A stretch of DNA of 64,000 bases from Hyphomicrobiales bacterium. GTDB taxonomy: Bacteria; Pseudomonadota; Alphaproteobacteria; Rhodospirillales; JACKKN01. The notes under the pieces were generated by a model. That model did not search any database. It was given only the letters and a program-made list of their open reading frames with translations, and was not told where the DNA came from. The stretch lies in the NCBI GenBank assembly GCA_024236415.1, contig JACKKN010000019.1, positions 1-64,000 of the forward strand, read 5' to 3'. The position numbers and the translations under genes were made by a program. Below, piece by piece: positions 27,874-36,860 of the stretch (positions are counted from its first letter, which is position 1; the number at the start of each line of letters is the position of its first letter).

Positions 27874-28914
27874 TTACTTCATGGCCACCGGCAGCGGCGT
27901 GGTGTGCGAGCTGGGCGGCAGGATCGGGTATTCCACCCGCGGCTGCTCGCCGGTCAGGGTCTTGAGGAAGGCGGTGATGGCCTTGACCTCGGACACGCTC
28001 AGCTTCTCGCCCAACTGGCTTTCGCCCATGATCGCCACGGCCTGCTCCAGGTCCCAGACCTTGCCAGAGTGGAAGTAGGGCGCGGTCAGCTCGATGTTGC
28101 GCAGGGGACCGGCGCGGAAGACGTAGGAGTCGTCGGCGGTCTTGGTGACCGTGAAGCGGCCCTTGTCGCCGGCCGGCAGCACGTCGGCGCCGGGCTTCTC
28201 GATCAGGCCGAAGGGATAGTAGCCCTGGCCGCCCACGTTGACCCCGGCGTGGCAGGACGAGCAGCCCTTGTCCATGAACTCGCGCAGGCCGGTCTTCTCC
28301 AGGTCGGTCATGACCGCGTCATTGCCTTCCAGGAACTGGTCGAAGCGCGAGCCGGGGGTGATCAGGGTCGCCTCGAAGGCCTCGATGGCCTTGGCCATGT
28401 TGTCGAAGGTCACGGGCTGCGCTTCGCCCGGGAAGGCGACCTTGAAGGCGGACACGTAGTCGGGGATGGAATTCAGGGTCTTTTCGACCATGGCCGGCTT
28501 GTTGTTCATCTCGACGCCCGCCTGCACCGGGCCCTTGGCCTGGGCCTTCAGGTCCTCGGCGCGGCCGTCCCAGAACTGGGCGATGTTGAACACGGCGTTC
28601 ATGACCGTGGGCGCGTTGCGCGGGCCCTTGGCCCAGCCGTGGCCGATGGACGTTTCCAGGTTGTCGTCGCCGCCCATGCCCAGGTTATGGCAGGTGTTGC
28701 AGCTGATCAGGTGGCTGCCGGACAGGCGCGGGTCGAAGAACAGCTTCTTGCCCAGGTCCACCTTGTCGCGGGTCACGGCGTTGTTCTTGACCGCCGGCAC
28801 CACCGACGGAATCGGCTGGAACAGCTCCCTGGCGTCCTGGCGCAGGGCGGCGTCGTCGGCCAGGGCCGGCATCGCCGCCAGGCAGGCCAGCGTGAATACC
28901 ACAGCACGTTTCAT
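27874..28914 (-). CDS. ccp: Di-heme cytochrome c peroxidase
   Basis: A protein of 346 residues with a signal peptide (MKRAVVFTLACLAAMPALAD). The two heme motifs are C72-NT-CH (SCNTCHNLGMGGDDN, N-terminal peroxidatic heme) and C218-SS-CH (C-terminal electron-entry heme). Family blocks LGKKLFFDPRLSGS, WDGRAEDLKAQAKGPV, GSRFDQFLEGN and LRNIELTAPYFHSGKVWDLE are all present. The enzyme reduces hydrogen peroxide to water in the periplasm with electrons from cytochromes. An OxyR-like operator lies upstream, a terminator lies downstream, and oxyR is the next gene, so peroxide induction is likely. Confidence 0.95.
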   Translation of the reverse strand: MKRAVVFTLACLAAMPALADDAALRQDARELFQPIPSVVPAVKNNAVTRDKVDLGKKLFFDPRLSGSHLISCNTCHNLGMGGDDNLETSIGHGWAKGPRNAPTVMNAVFNIAQFWDGRAEDLKAQAKGPVQAGVEMNNKPAMVEKTLNSIPDYVSAFKVAFPGEAQPVTFDNMAKAIEAFEATLITPGSRFDQFLEGNDAVMTDLEKTGLREFMDKGCSSCHAGVNVGGQGYYPFGLIEKPGADVLPAGDKGRFTVTKTADDSYVFRAGPLRNIELTAPYFHSGKVWDLEQAVAIMGESQLGEKLSVSEVKAITAFLKTLTGEQPRVEYPILPPSSHTTPLPVAMK

Positions 28915-29074
28915 CTCTCACTCCTCGCACGTCGAGCGTTGGCATGATGGACCGCGGACAAACATCCGCCGTCCCCGAACACCCAGGTGGGCCCCCGTTC
29001 GTGGTTAGATTCACGTTTTTAAATTTTTCAATTTGAAACTGTACAATTCTACCGGCGGCGGCACGGGGATAGAA

Positions 29075-29111
29075 ATACTATTTGCCAATTGCAGGCATAA
29101 CGCCTGTCTAT
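29075..29111. promoter_or_regulatory. OxyR-type operator upstream of cytochrome c peroxidase
   Basis: Four tetramers at exact 7-nt spacing, ATAC-N7-CAAT-N7-ATAA-N7-CTAT, match ATAG-N7-CTAT-N7-ATAG-N7-CTAT at 13 of 16 positions. The site lies 161-197 bp before the peroxidase start. An AT-rich stretch (29013-29053) between it and the gene could hold the promoter. It also contains TTTCAATTTGAAA, a 13-bp palindrome of unknown meaning. Confidence 0.65.
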
Positions 29112-29167
29112 GGTTTGGTTTTTCTGGGTTTTTCGCCTGCGGACGATGCGCCGCGCCGCCGCGGGCC

Positions 29168-29941
29168 TCAGAACCCGATATGCATGCCGCCGTTCACGGA
29201 CAGGTGCTGGCCGGTGACGTAGCTGGCGGCGTCGGACAGCAGGAAGCAGACCGGGCGCACCACCTCGTCGGGGGTCGAGAACCGCTGCAGCGGGATCTGC
29301 TGCAGGTAGGTGTCGCGGAACTTGTCGCCGCGGATGGTCTCGGTCATGGGGGTCTCGACCACGCCGAAGCAGACCGAGTTGACGCGGATGCCGTGGCGGC
29401 CCCACTCCTTGGCCGCCGACATGGTGATGCCCAGCACCCCGGACTTGGCGGCGCCGTAGTTGATCTGGCCGATGGTGCCGCGGCGCCCGGCGTCGGACGA
29501 CACGTTGACGATGGCGGCGGGGCGGTCGTCGCCGTCCTTCACCCGCTCGATCATGTGCCGGCCCACGGCCTGGAGGCACAGGTAGACGCCGGTCAGGTTG
29601 ACGTCGATCACCTTCTGCCAGTCGGCCAGGGACATCTTGTGGATCATGGCGGCGCGCACCACGCCGGCGTTGGCCACCAGGCCGTCGACCCGGCCCAGGT
29701 CGCGCACCGCGTCCGCGACCATGGACTGGACGAAGCCCGGGTCCGACACGTCGCCGGGATAGGCGCGGGCCCGGTCCGCCCCCAGGCGGTCCACGGCCGC
29801 CTCCAGCCCGGCCCCGTTGACGTCGTTGAGCGCCACCCGCGCGCCCAGGGCCACCGCCAGCTCGGCCGTGGCCAGGCCGATGCCCTGGCCGGCGCCGGTG
29901 ATCAGGACCGTGCGGTCCTGCAGGGTCATGGGGTTGGTCAT
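29168..29941 (-). CDS. Short-chain dehydrogenase/reductase (FabG-like)
   Basis: A protein of 257 residues starting at ATG 29941 (MTNPMTLQDR); ATG 29929 is the alternative. It has the NAD(P)-binding TGAGQGIG motif (15-22), NAG (91-93), the catalytic Ser in NVSS (148-149) and Y162-GAA-K166. The C-terminal block SYVTGQHLSVNGG is typical of FabG-like SDRs. It should oxidise or reduce a hydroxyl/carbonyl group with NAD(P); Asp40 after the second strand (VALNDV) favours NAD. It starts 14 nt after the stop of a glutathione S-transferase gene, so the two are co-transcribed. The substrate is unknown. Confidence 0.9.
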   Translation of the reverse strand: MTNPMTLQDRTVLITGAGQGIGLATAELAVALGARVALNDVNGAGLEAAVDRLGADRARAYPGDVSDPGFVQSMVADAVRDLGRVDGLVANAGVVRAAMIHKMSLADWQKVIDVNLTGVYLCLQAVGRHMIERVKDGDDRPAAIVNVSSDAGRRGTIGQINYGAAKSGVLGITMSAAKEWGRHGIRVNSVCFGVVETPMTETIRGDKFRDTYLQQIPLQRFSTPDEVVRPVCFLLSDAASYVTGQHLSVNGGMHIGF

Positions 29942-29955
29942 GGCGCGGCCCGCCG

Positions 29956-30585
29956 CTACGCCTGGGCGCTGGGGCGGGCGCTGACGGCGGCGTGCCAGCG
30001 CCGCGCGTGGACGTGGCCCTCGGGCAGGGTCTGCTTGACCCAGCCGGCGAAGTCCACGGCCACCATGGCCGAGATGTCGGCGACCGAGAAACCGTCGCCG
30101 GCCACGAACTCGTTGTCCGCCAGGCGGTCGTTCAGCAGGTCGAAGAAGTGGCCGATGCGCCGCTCGCCGCGGTCCGCCAGCTCGGGGATCTGGGCGTAGT
30201 CGTGGGGGCCGGCGATGGCCCGGTTGACCATGTACTTGGAGCGGTTGCGCAGCACCTCGGCCACGGCGGCGATGCCGTCGACCTCGCAGTGGTGGTCCCA
30301 CATGGCGATCACCCCCACCTCGCGCGGGTCGCGGCCCATCAGCGGCGGCTCGGGGTGGGCGGCCTCCAGGTAGCGGCAGCAGGCCGAGACCTCGCTGATG
30401 CAGGTGCCGTCGTCCAGCTCCAGCACCGGCACGGTGCACCAGGGGTTGAGCCTGCGGAACGCCTCGCCCATCTGCTCGCCGGTGCGCAGGTCCACCTGCA
30501 CGGTGGGGATCTCGATCCCCTTCTCGGCCATGAAGATGCGCACCCGGCGCGGGCTGGGTGCGGTGGTGCAATCGTGGAATTTCAT
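29956..30585 (-). CDS. Glutathione S-transferase family protein
   Basis: A protein of 209 residues with GGGGAGG 8 nt before the ATG. The N-terminal thioredoxin-fold half reads MKFHDCTTAPSPRRVRIFMA, with TVPVLELDDGTCISEVSACC, which holds the cis-Pro (VP) and the glutathione-binding Glu-Ser equivalent (SEVSA). The C-terminal half is all-helical, with GDGFSVADISAMVAVDFA matching the conserved N-capping box. It is likely a soluble cytosolic enzyme acting on glutathione conjugates. It lies 68 nt after der and 14 nt before an SDR gene. Confidence 0.9.
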   Translation of the reverse strand: MKFHDCTTAPSPRRVRIFMAEKGIEIPTVQVDLRTGEQMGEAFRRLNPWCTVPVLELDDGTCISEVSACCRYLEAAHPEPPLMGRDPREVGVIAMWDHHCEVDGIAAVAEVLRNRSKYMVNRAIAGPHDYAQIPELADRGERRIGHFFDLLNDRLADNEFVAGDGFSVADISAMVAVDFAGWVKQTLPEGHVHARRWHAAVSARPSAQA

Positions 30586-30653
30586 GGTCGCGGCCTCCCC
30601 TGTGGCGGTTCGTTTTCCGGTTGCCGCCACCATACGCCCAAACGGGCCGCCGA

Positions 30654-32033
30654 TCACCCCCGCTTGGCCCCCTTGGCATAGGGGTTCTTGCCGCCGCGCA
30701 CCAGGATGCGCAGGGGCACCCCGGGCAGGTCGAAATCCTGGCGCAGGGCGTTTTCCAGGTAGCGCAGGTACGAATCCGTCACCGCCTTGGGCTGGCTGGC
30801 GAACAGGGCGAAGGTGGGCGGCCGGGTCTTGGCCTGGGTCATGTAGCGCAGGCGCACGCGCCGGCCCTGGGCCAGGGGCGGCGGGTGGTGGGCCTCGACG
30901 TCGGCCAGCCACTGGTTCAGCGGCCCGGTCGAGACGCGCCGGTTCCACACCTCGAAGATGTCGAAGGCCGCCGGCAGCAGGCGATCGACCCCGCGCCCGG
31001 TGAGGGCCGAGAAGGTGACCACCGGGATGCCGCGCACCCGCGGCATGGACGCCTCCAGCCGGTCGCGCACCTGGGCCATGGCGGCGCGCCGGTCGTCGAC
31101 CAGGTCCCACTTGTTGATGCCGATGACCAGGGCCCGGCCCTCGTCGATGACCAGGCGGGCGATGGTCAGGTCCTGCTTCTCCAGCGGCGTGCGCCCGTCC
31201 AGCACCAGCACCACCACCTGGGCGAAGCGCACGGCGCGCAGGGCATCGGCGGCGGACAGGCTCTCGACCTTGGCCGTGACCCGCGCCTTGCGGCGCAGGC
31301 CGGCGGTGTCGAACAGGCGCACCGGGCGGCCCTCGTGGCTCCAGGCGACGGCGATGGAATCCCGCGTCACCCCGGCCTCGGGCCCGGTCAACAGGCGCTC
31401 CTCGCCGATCAGGCGGTTGATCAGGGTCGACTTGCCGACGTTGGGGCGACCGACGATGGCCAGCTGCAGGGGCCCGCCCTCGGCGCCCGCGTCCGCCTCC
31501 GCGTCCCCGTCGTCCGCTTCCACCTCCGCTTCCTCGGCCCAGTCGGCGTAGGGGCGCAGCAGCCGGTACAGGTCCGACACCCCGTCGCCGTGCTCGGCCG
31601 AGAACGGCACCGGGTCGCCCAGGCCCAGGGCGTAGGATTCCATCAGCCCCGGCGTGCCGGCGGCGCCCTCGCACTTGTTGGCGACCAGGATCACCGGCAC
31701 CGGGCGGGTCCGGATCCAGTGCGCGAAGTGCTCGTCCATGGGGGTCACGCCGGCGCGGGCATCGATCAGGAACAGGGCCACGTCGGCCTCGTCCAGGGCG
31801 CGCTCGGTCTGCACCCGCATGGCCGCCTCCAGGGTCTCGCCGCCGGCCTCCTCCAGCCCCGCGGTGTCGATCACCCGGAACCGCAGGTCGCTGATGCGGC
31901 CCTCGCCCTCGCGCCGGTCGCGGGTGACCCCCGGCGTGTCGTCGACGATGGCCAGGCGCTTGCCCACCAGGCGGTTGAACAGGGTCGACTTGCCCACGTT
32001 GGGGCGGCCCAGGATGGCGACGGTGAACGGCAT
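30654..32033 (-). CDS. der: Ribosome-assembly GTPase Der (EngA)
   Basis: A protein of 459 residues with two tandem GTPase domains. Domain 1 has G1 GRPNVGKST (9-17), G3 DTAGLEEA and the NKCEG box. Domain 2 has a second GRPNVGKST (about 204-212), DTAGLRRKA and NKWDLV. A KH-like C-terminal domain ends in RILVRGGKNPYAKGAKRG. A run of Asp/Glu/Ala (about residues 174-192) links the two G domains. Der binds the 50S subunit during its maturation. It starts 16 nt after bamB in the order yfgM-bamB-der, the same as in E. coli. Confidence 0.97.
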   Translation of the reverse strand: MPFTVAILGRPNVGKSTLFNRLVGKRLAIVDDTPGVTRDRREGEGRISDLRFRVIDTAGLEEAGGETLEAAMRVQTERALDEADVALFLIDARAGVTPMDEHFAHWIRTRPVPVILVANKCEGAAGTPGLMESYALGLGDPVPFSAEHGDGVSDLYRLLRPYADWAEEAEVEADDGDAEADAGAEGGPLQLAIVGRPNVGKSTLINRLIGEERLLTGPEAGVTRDSIAVAWSHEGRPVRLFDTAGLRRKARVTAKVESLSAADALRAVRFAQVVVLVLDGRTPLEKQDLTIARLVIDEGRALVIGINKWDLVDDRRAAMAQVRDRLEASMPRVRGIPVVTFSALTGRGVDRLLPAAFDIFEVWNRRVSTGPLNQWLADVEAHHPPPLAQGRRVRLRYMTQAKTRPPTFALFASQPKAVTDSYLRYLENALRQDFDLPGVPLRILVRGGKNPYAKGAKRG

Positions 32034-32049
32034 GGGCGGGGCCCCGCGG

Positions 32050-33426
32050 CTACCGGTAGGCCGTCAGCTCGGCGTCGTCGGACAGGAAGAAGACCGTGCC
32101 GCTGGCCACCACCGGGGCCACCGTGACGCTGTCGGGCATCTCCACCTTGCCCAGGATCTCGCCGGTGTAGGGCGACACCGCCAGGGCCTCGCCCTGGGAC
32201 CCGGCCACGATCAGGCGGTCGCTGACCAGGATCGGCCCCGACCACACGATGGGGTCCTTCTTGTCCTCCTCGTCCTCGAACCGGGGCAGGGGGGTGACCC
32301 AGTACACGCGGCCGGTGTTGCGGTCCAGGCACAGGACCTCGGCGTCGTTGGTCAGGGCGAACAGGTATTCGCCGGCGATCCACGGGCTGGCGTAGCTGCC
32401 GATCTCCTTCTCCCAGATGCGCCGGCCGGTGCGCAGGTCGCTGGCGATCATCAGGCCGCCGTGGCTGATGGTGTAGACCCGGCCGCGGTCGATGATCGGC
32501 CGGCCGCGGATGGCGGTGACGGACGAGGCCAGCGCGGTGCGGCGCAGGGACGACAGCGAATCAGTCCACAGCACGCGCCCGTCGTCCACGCGCAGGGCGG
32601 CGATCTCGCCGGTGGAATAGGGGGCGACGACGATGCCCGAATCCACTGCCGGGCTGGCGCCGCCCAGCAGGCTGGCGATTTCCGACACCCCGGCGTGGGT
32701 CCACAGCACGTCGCCCTTCTCGCCGTCCAGGGCGTACAGCTTGTTGTCCACGGTGATGGCGAACACCCGGCCGCCGCGGGCCGTGGGCGCGGCGCGCATG
32801 GGCGCCTCCACGGGCCTGCGCCACATGATCTCGCCCTTGTCGGCGGACAGGGCGATCACCTCGGCGAACCCGGTGGTGGCGAAGATCCGCCCCTGGTCGA
32901 AGGCCAGGCCGCCGCTGATGTGGCCGTCGTCCTCTTCGTCGGGGGTCAGCTCGGTGTCCCAGATCCGCTCCCCCTTCTCGACGTCGAAGGCGGTAACCTT
33001 GCTTTCCGCATCAATGGCGAAGACTCGGCCGCCGGCGACGATGGGGGTCGAGATGAACCGCTCGTGGGCGTCGGAGGCGGCGCCGATGTCGGCGTCCCAG
33101 GCCCGGCTCAGGTTCTCGGCCACGGCGATGTGGTGCATGGCGTGGTTGGCGTAGCCGCCCTGCTGCGGCCAGGAATCGTTGGGAGTGGGCGGCGGCAGGG
33201 CCACGGGCCGGCCCTTCAGTTCCGGGTCGGCCTGGACGGTGCGCGAGTCGACCAGCACCGGCAGGCGCTCGCCGGGCAGGGGCGGCTCTTCGCTGGCGCC
33301 GAACCAGGTGTCGCAGGCGGCCACGGACACCAGCACCGGCAGCGCCAGCAGGGCCCGCAGCAGGCCGTGGCGGGCCCGGGGATGGGCCCGGGGACGGGCC
33401 GGGGGTTGGGAGGGCCGGGGCGGCAT
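32050..33426 (-). CDS. bamB: BamB-like outer-membrane assembly lipoprotein (PQQ-type beta-propeller)
   Basis: A protein of 458 residues. A basic N-terminus and hydrophobic run end in lipobox VSVAAC (Cys about residue 38), followed by Asp, which would be unusual for outer-membrane sorting in enterics. The mature part has eight PQQ/WD-like blades, for example VTAFDVEKGERIWDTEL, VIALSADKGEIMWRRPV, LYALDGEKGDVLWTHAG and ALAVSPYTGEILGKVEM. BamB is part of the BAM complex that inserts beta-barrel proteins. It sits 3 nt after yfgM and 16 nt before der, the conserved neighbourhood for bamB. Confidence 0.93.
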   Translation of the reverse strand: MPPRPSQPPARPRAHPRARHGLLRALLALPVLVSVAACDTWFGASEEPPLPGERLPVLVDSRTVQADPELKGRPVALPPPTPNDSWPQQGGYANHAMHHIAVAENLSRAWDADIGAASDAHERFISTPIVAGGRVFAIDAESKVTAFDVEKGERIWDTELTPDEEDDGHISGGLAFDQGRIFATTGFAEVIALSADKGEIMWRRPVEAPMRAAPTARGGRVFAITVDNKLYALDGEKGDVLWTHAGVSEIASLLGGASPAVDSGIVVAPYSTGEIAALRVDDGRVLWTDSLSSLRRTALASSVTAIRGRPIIDRGRVYTISHGGLMIASDLRTGRRIWEKEIGSYASPWIAGEYLFALTNDAEVLCLDRNTGRVYWVTPLPRFEDEEDKKDPIVWSGPILVSDRLIVAGSQGEALAVSPYTGEILGKVEMPDSVTVAPVVASGTVFFLSDDAELTAYR

Positions 33427-33429
33427 GGC

Positions 33430-34080
33430 CTAGCCGAGGCTGCCGCGCAGGGCCTCGGCCCGGGCACGGATGCCCGAGGGCGTGCCGGCGTCGGCGATCA
33501 GGGCGTCCAGCAGTTCCCGCGCCCGCGCCGTGTCGCCGCCGCGCAGGGCCAGCAGGGCGGCCGCCTCCTGGGCACTGTAGCGCCACGGGTTGTCGGCCGC
33601 GGTCAGGGGGGCGAGCTGCTGCGACAACTGGTCCGGGTCGCCCGTCTGCAGCCGGGTCAGGACCGACAGCAGGGTCGCCAGGTTCTGGTACAGGGCGTCG
33701 GTGCCGCCGTCCTTGGCGATGGCCTCGTAGGCCGCCGCGGCGCCGGCGGTGTCGCCGGACTTGGCCAGCAGGGCCGCCTGCTGGAACCGGGCCAGCAGGC
33801 CATAGCCGCCACCGTCCTCGGCCAGGCCGGACAGGGTCTTGGCCGCGTCCTGGGGCGCGTTCGCCGACTGGGTGATGGCCTGGGCGAAGCGATCGCCCAT
33901 CTCCTGGCGGTTCTTCAGGTCCCAGTGCCGCCAGCCCTGGTAGCCGGCCACGGCGACGACGAGCAGCACGGCGGCGCCGATGACGTAGTTGCCGTACTTC
34001 TTCCACAGCTTCGCGTAGTGCTCCTGGCGAAGCTCCTCGTCGATTTCCTTCAGCAGGCTGTCGTGCACTTGGTCAGCCAA
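33430..34080 (-). CDS. yfgM: YfgM-like membrane-anchored TPR protein
   Basis: A protein of 216 residues. A cytosolic N-terminus (MADQVHDSLLKEIDEELRQE) is followed by one membrane helix (about 31-50), then a periplasmic TPR-like region (AAAAYEAIAKDGGTDALYQN; AAALLALRGGDTARARELLD). This layout and its place directly before bamB and der match YfgM, an ancillary SecYEG-linked periplasmic chaperone. The stop codon lies 3 nt before the bamB start, so the genes are co-transcribed. A 113-nt gap to the upstream thioredoxin-like gene may hold the promoter. Confidence 0.88.
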   Translation of the reverse strand: MADQVHDSLLKEIDEELRQEHYAKLWKKYGNYVIGAAVLLVVAVAGYQGWRHWDLKNRQEMGDRFAQAITQSANAPQDAAKTLSGLAEDGGGYGLLARFQQAALLAKSGDTAGAAAAYEAIAKDGGTDALYQNLATLLSVLTRLQTGDPDQLSQQLAPLTAADNPWRYSAQEAAALLALRGGDTARARELLDALIADAGTPSGIRARAEALRGSLG

Positions 34081-34193
34081 GGGGGCCTCCGGCTACTGGG
34101 GTGCGGGACCGGCGCGCCCGCGGGCGGCGCCGGGCCGGTTCGAAGGGCGGTAAAATATCCGCCCGGGCCGCCCATGGCAATCGGCGGCGGGGA

Positions 34194-34751
34194 TTATTCT
34201 TCGCGCCATTTGATGGAGCAGCCCATGCTGGCGATCTGCTCCGCCGGGCCCTGGCCGGTCTCGGCCACCTGGCACATGGCCAGGAACAGGTCGCGCCGCG
34301 CGTCGGCCGGCCCCGGGTCCTTGCGCGAGGCGTCCAGGCGGCCGCGGTACTGCAGTTCCATGTCGGCGTTGAAGCCGAAGAAGTCGGGGGTGCAGACGGC
34401 GTCCCAGGCCCGGCCCACCTGCTGGGTCTCGTCCAGCAGGTAGGGGAAGGTGAATCCGTTGGCGGCGGCCACCCGGGCCATGTTGTCGAACGAATCCTCG
34501 GGGTAGTCGGTGGGGTCGTTGCTCATGATCGCGGCGACGCCGATGCCCTTCTCCTGCAACGCGCGGGCGTCGCGCACCAGGCGGTCCAGGATCGCCTTGA
34601 CGTAGGGGCAGTGGTTGCAGATGAACATGACCAGGGTGCCCTTGGGCCCCTTCACGTCGTCCAGGGTATAGGTCCGGCCGTCGGTGGCCTTGAGGCTGAA
34701 CCCGGGCGGTCGCCAGCCGAAATCGCAGACGGGGGGTTGCAGGGAAACCAT
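34194..34751 (-). CDS. Thioredoxin-fold redoxin (AhpC/TSA-like) protein
   Basis: A protein of 185 residues without a signal peptide. The redoxin core reads PGFSLKATDGRTYTLDDVKG, then LVMFICNHCPYVK with the CxxC pair C45/C48, then GFTFPYLLDETQQVGRAWDA and CTPDFFGFNADMELQYRGRL. This NHCPYV subgroup of ResA/AhpC-like proteins is widespread but poorly characterised; a thiol-disulfide or peroxide-reducing role in the cytosol is likely. The C-terminus has another Cys pair (MCQVAETG and MGCSIKW). It precedes yfgM with a 113-nt gap in the same direction. Confidence 0.88.
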   Translation of the reverse strand: MVSLQPPVCDFGWRPPGFSLKATDGRTYTLDDVKGPKGTLVMFICNHCPYVKAILDRLVRDARALQEKGIGVAAIMSNDPTDYPEDSFDNMARVAAANGFTFPYLLDETQQVGRAWDAVCTPDFFGFNADMELQYRGRLDASRKDPGPADARRDLFLAMCQVAETGQGPAEQIASMGCSIKWREE

Positions 34752-34905
34752 GCCGTGTCCTCCGGTCGATCTGTTGCGCAGTCGCTGCGGTGTTGTTGGT
34801 TCGGCTCCTGTTAGCGAGAATCCACCGGGCGATCAAGGTTAACTGCGGCTTAACCAAAGGTGGCGGACAATGGGCCAAGACCGAAAACCAACGGAGGTGG
34901 CCCCC

Positions 34906-35229
34906 ATGCGGCGTCTCGCCCTTGTCCTCGGCGTCCTCGCGTGCGCCGGCTGTACCGACTTCGCCCTGCTGGACGGCGGCGCCGTGGTGGCAACGGACAA
35001 GACCATCGGCGACCATGTGGTGTCCCTGTTCTCGGGCAAGAACTGCTCCACCGTGCGCGCCGAGCAGGGCTTCACCTACTGCGAGGAGGACGAGCCCCGC
35101 ATCACCCCCGCCGTGCACTGCTACCGCACGCTGGGCACCGTCACCTGTTACGACCAGCCCGACCCCACCCGCGATCCCCGCGAGGAGGTGGGCCTGAACC
35201 AGCACAACACCAAGGGCCGTGCGCGGTAG
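34906..35229 (+). CDS. Small putative lipoprotein
   Basis: A protein of 107 residues. The ATG at 34906 follows GGAGGTGG and starts a lipoprotein signal (MRRLALVLGVLACAGC, lipidated Cys16). The mature part contains five or so further Cys (KNCSTV, FTYCEEDE, VHCYRT, VTCYDQ) that could form disulfides. I recognise the shape of a family seen in alphaproteobacteria (TDKTIGDHVVSLFSGKNCST) but know no function. The Sel1-repeat gene begins 45 nt later on the same strand, so they may share a transcript. Confidence 0.82.
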   Translation: MRRLALVLGVLACAGCTDFALLDGGAVVATDKTIGDHVVSLFSGKNCSTVRAEQGFTYCEEDEPRITPAVHCYRTLGTVTCYDQPDPTRDPREEVGLNQHNTKGRAR

Positions 35230-35274
35230 CTGCGCCGCCGTGCCCGCCGTTTTCCCCGTGCCGCCCGCGGCGCC

Positions 35275-36021
35275 ATGAACCGGCAGATCGTGATCGCGGT
35301 CCTGGCGGCGGCGGTGCTGGCCGCGGCCGGCGCCGCCGGCTGGTGGTTCTGGCCCCAGGCCGAGGTGGTGGTGGACCCGCGCGCCGCGGCCCAGGCGGCG
35401 GAATTCCGCCAGGTCAGGGCGCGGGCCGAGGCCGGCGACATCCGCGCCGCCCTGCGCCTGGGCCTGATGTACCGCGACGGCGAGGGCACCGACCCGGACC
35501 CCGCCGCCGGCGTGCCGTGGCTGCGCAAGGCGGCCGAGGCCGGCCTGGGCGCGGCCCAGTACGCCCTGGGCCGGGCCCTGGAGGACGGCCTGGGGGTCAA
35601 GCCCGACCCCTTCCGCGCCGCCGAGTGGTACCGCCTGGCCGCCACCCTGCACCACGACCCCGACGCCGAGCTGGCCCTGGGGCAGCTCTATTTCCACGGC
35701 CGCGGCCTGGCCCAGAGCTTCGGCGACGCCGCCGAGTGGTACCTGCGGGCGGCGGCCCAGGGGCAGCCCCTGGCGCTGTACCTGGTGGGCGCCATGTACG
35801 AGGAGGGCTGGGGTGTGGGCCGCGACCTGGTGCAGGCCTATGTCTGGTACACCCTGTCGCTGGACCACCTGGACGTGGTCAAGGCCGCCAGCCGCCGCTA
35901 CGACCCCAAGGCGTCGCGCAGGAAGGTGGCGGCGCAGATGACCCGCCGCCAGGTGGAGCTGGCCGAGCGCGAGGTGGCGCGCTGGCGCCAACGCCACGCG
36001 AAGCAGACCCCCCGGCCATGA
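35275..36021 (+). CDS. Sel1-repeat protein, membrane-anchored
   Basis: A protein of 248 residues. An N-terminal hydrophobic helix (about 5-26) is an anchor or uncleaved signal. Four Sel1-like repeats follow: RAALRLGLMYRDGEGTDPDP, AAQYALGRALEDGLGVKPDP, DAELALGQLYFHGRGLAQSF and LALYLVGAMYEEGWGVGRDL, each with the Gly-rich turn. The C-terminus is a basic helix. Sel1 proteins are protein-interaction scaffolds. It lies between the small lipoprotein and a HAD hydrolase on the same strand; no partner can be named. Confidence 0.88.
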   Translation: MNRQIVIAVLAAAVLAAAGAAGWWFWPQAEVVVDPRAAAQAAEFRQVRARAEAGDIRAALRLGLMYRDGEGTDPDPAAGVPWLRKAAEAGLGAAQYALGRALEDGLGVKPDPFRAAEWYRLAATLHHDPDAELALGQLYFHGRGLAQSFGDAAEWYLRAAAQGQPLALYLVGAMYEEGWGVGRDLVQAYVWYTLSLDHLDVVKAASRRYDPKASRRKVAAQMTRRQVELAEREVARWRQRHAKQTPRP

Positions 36022-36089
36022 CCGTTGTTGCCTGAAACCGCCCGACGGAGTACATCCTTGCCGTTGCGAAACCGACAGGAGGACGGCAC

Positions 36090-36848
36090 GTGGGCGGCAA
36101 GTTGAAGGCGGTGACCTTCGATTTCTGGGACACCATCGTCAAGGACGATTCCGACGAGGCGGTGCGCGCCGCCCGGGGGCTGCGCTCCAAGTACGACGAG
36201 CGGCGATACCTGATCTGGCAGGCCCTGGACCGCCAGGCGCCGACCAGCCTGGACGACGTGCGCCTGGCCTTCAGCGTGGCCGACGCCGCCTTCATCACCG
36301 CCTGGAAGGCCTATTCGGTGACCTGGACCCTGGAGGAGCGCATCGCTATGATCCTCAAGGGCATGGACCGCACCCTGCCCGACGACGATGTGGCCGGCCT
36401 GGTGGACGCCATCGGCCGCATGGAGGCCGACATCCCGCCCGACCTGCTGCCCGGCATCGCCGACGCCATCGCCGAGCTGGCGACCCGCTACAAGCTGTGC
36501 ATCGTCTCGGACACCATCGTCACGCCGGGCCTGTACCTGCGCCAGGCCCTGGCCAACCACGGCCTGAAGCCCCATTTCACCGGCTTCGTCTATTCCGACG
36601 AGGTCGGCCATTCCAAGCCGCACCGCGCCATGTTCGACGAGGCGGCGCGGCAACTGGGCACCGATTTTTCCGAGATGGTGCACATCGGCGACCGCGACCA
36701 GAAGGACGTTCAGGGGCCGCACGCCCTGGGCATGAAGGCGGTGCTGTACACCGGCTCGCGCGACCACGACAAGGCGACCACCACCGCCGACGCCATCTGC
36801 GAGACCCACGCCGACCTGCCGGCGATCATCGATTCCCTGGCCGCGTAG
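36090..36848 (+). CDS. HAD-superfamily hydrolase
   Basis: A protein of 252 residues with a GTG start, AGGAGG 7 nt upstream. HAD motif I is FDFWDTIV (the second Asp of DxD is Trp, with Asp one place later as in some haloacid-dehalogenase and YjjG-type members). Motif II is VSDT, motif III is the Lys of HSKPH, and motif IV is IGDRDQKDV. A helical cap lies between motifs I and II. It should hydrolyse a phosphomonoester; the substrate is unknown. It opens a tight plus-strand operon with two glutamine-amidotransferase paralogues and a lipase. Confidence 0.88.
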   Translation: MGGKLKAVTFDFWDTIVKDDSDEAVRAARGLRSKYDERRYLIWQALDRQAPTSLDDVRLAFSVADAAFITAWKAYSVTWTLEERIAMILKGMDRTLPDDDVAGLVDAIGRMEADIPPDLLPGIADAIAELATRYKLCIVSDTIVTPGLYLRQALANHGLKPHFTGFVYSDEVGHSKPHRAMFDEAARQLGTDFSEMVHIGDRDQKDVQGPHALGMKAVLYTGSRDHDKATTTADAICETHADLPAIIDSLAA

Positions 36849-36860
36849 GGGGAGGGCGAC

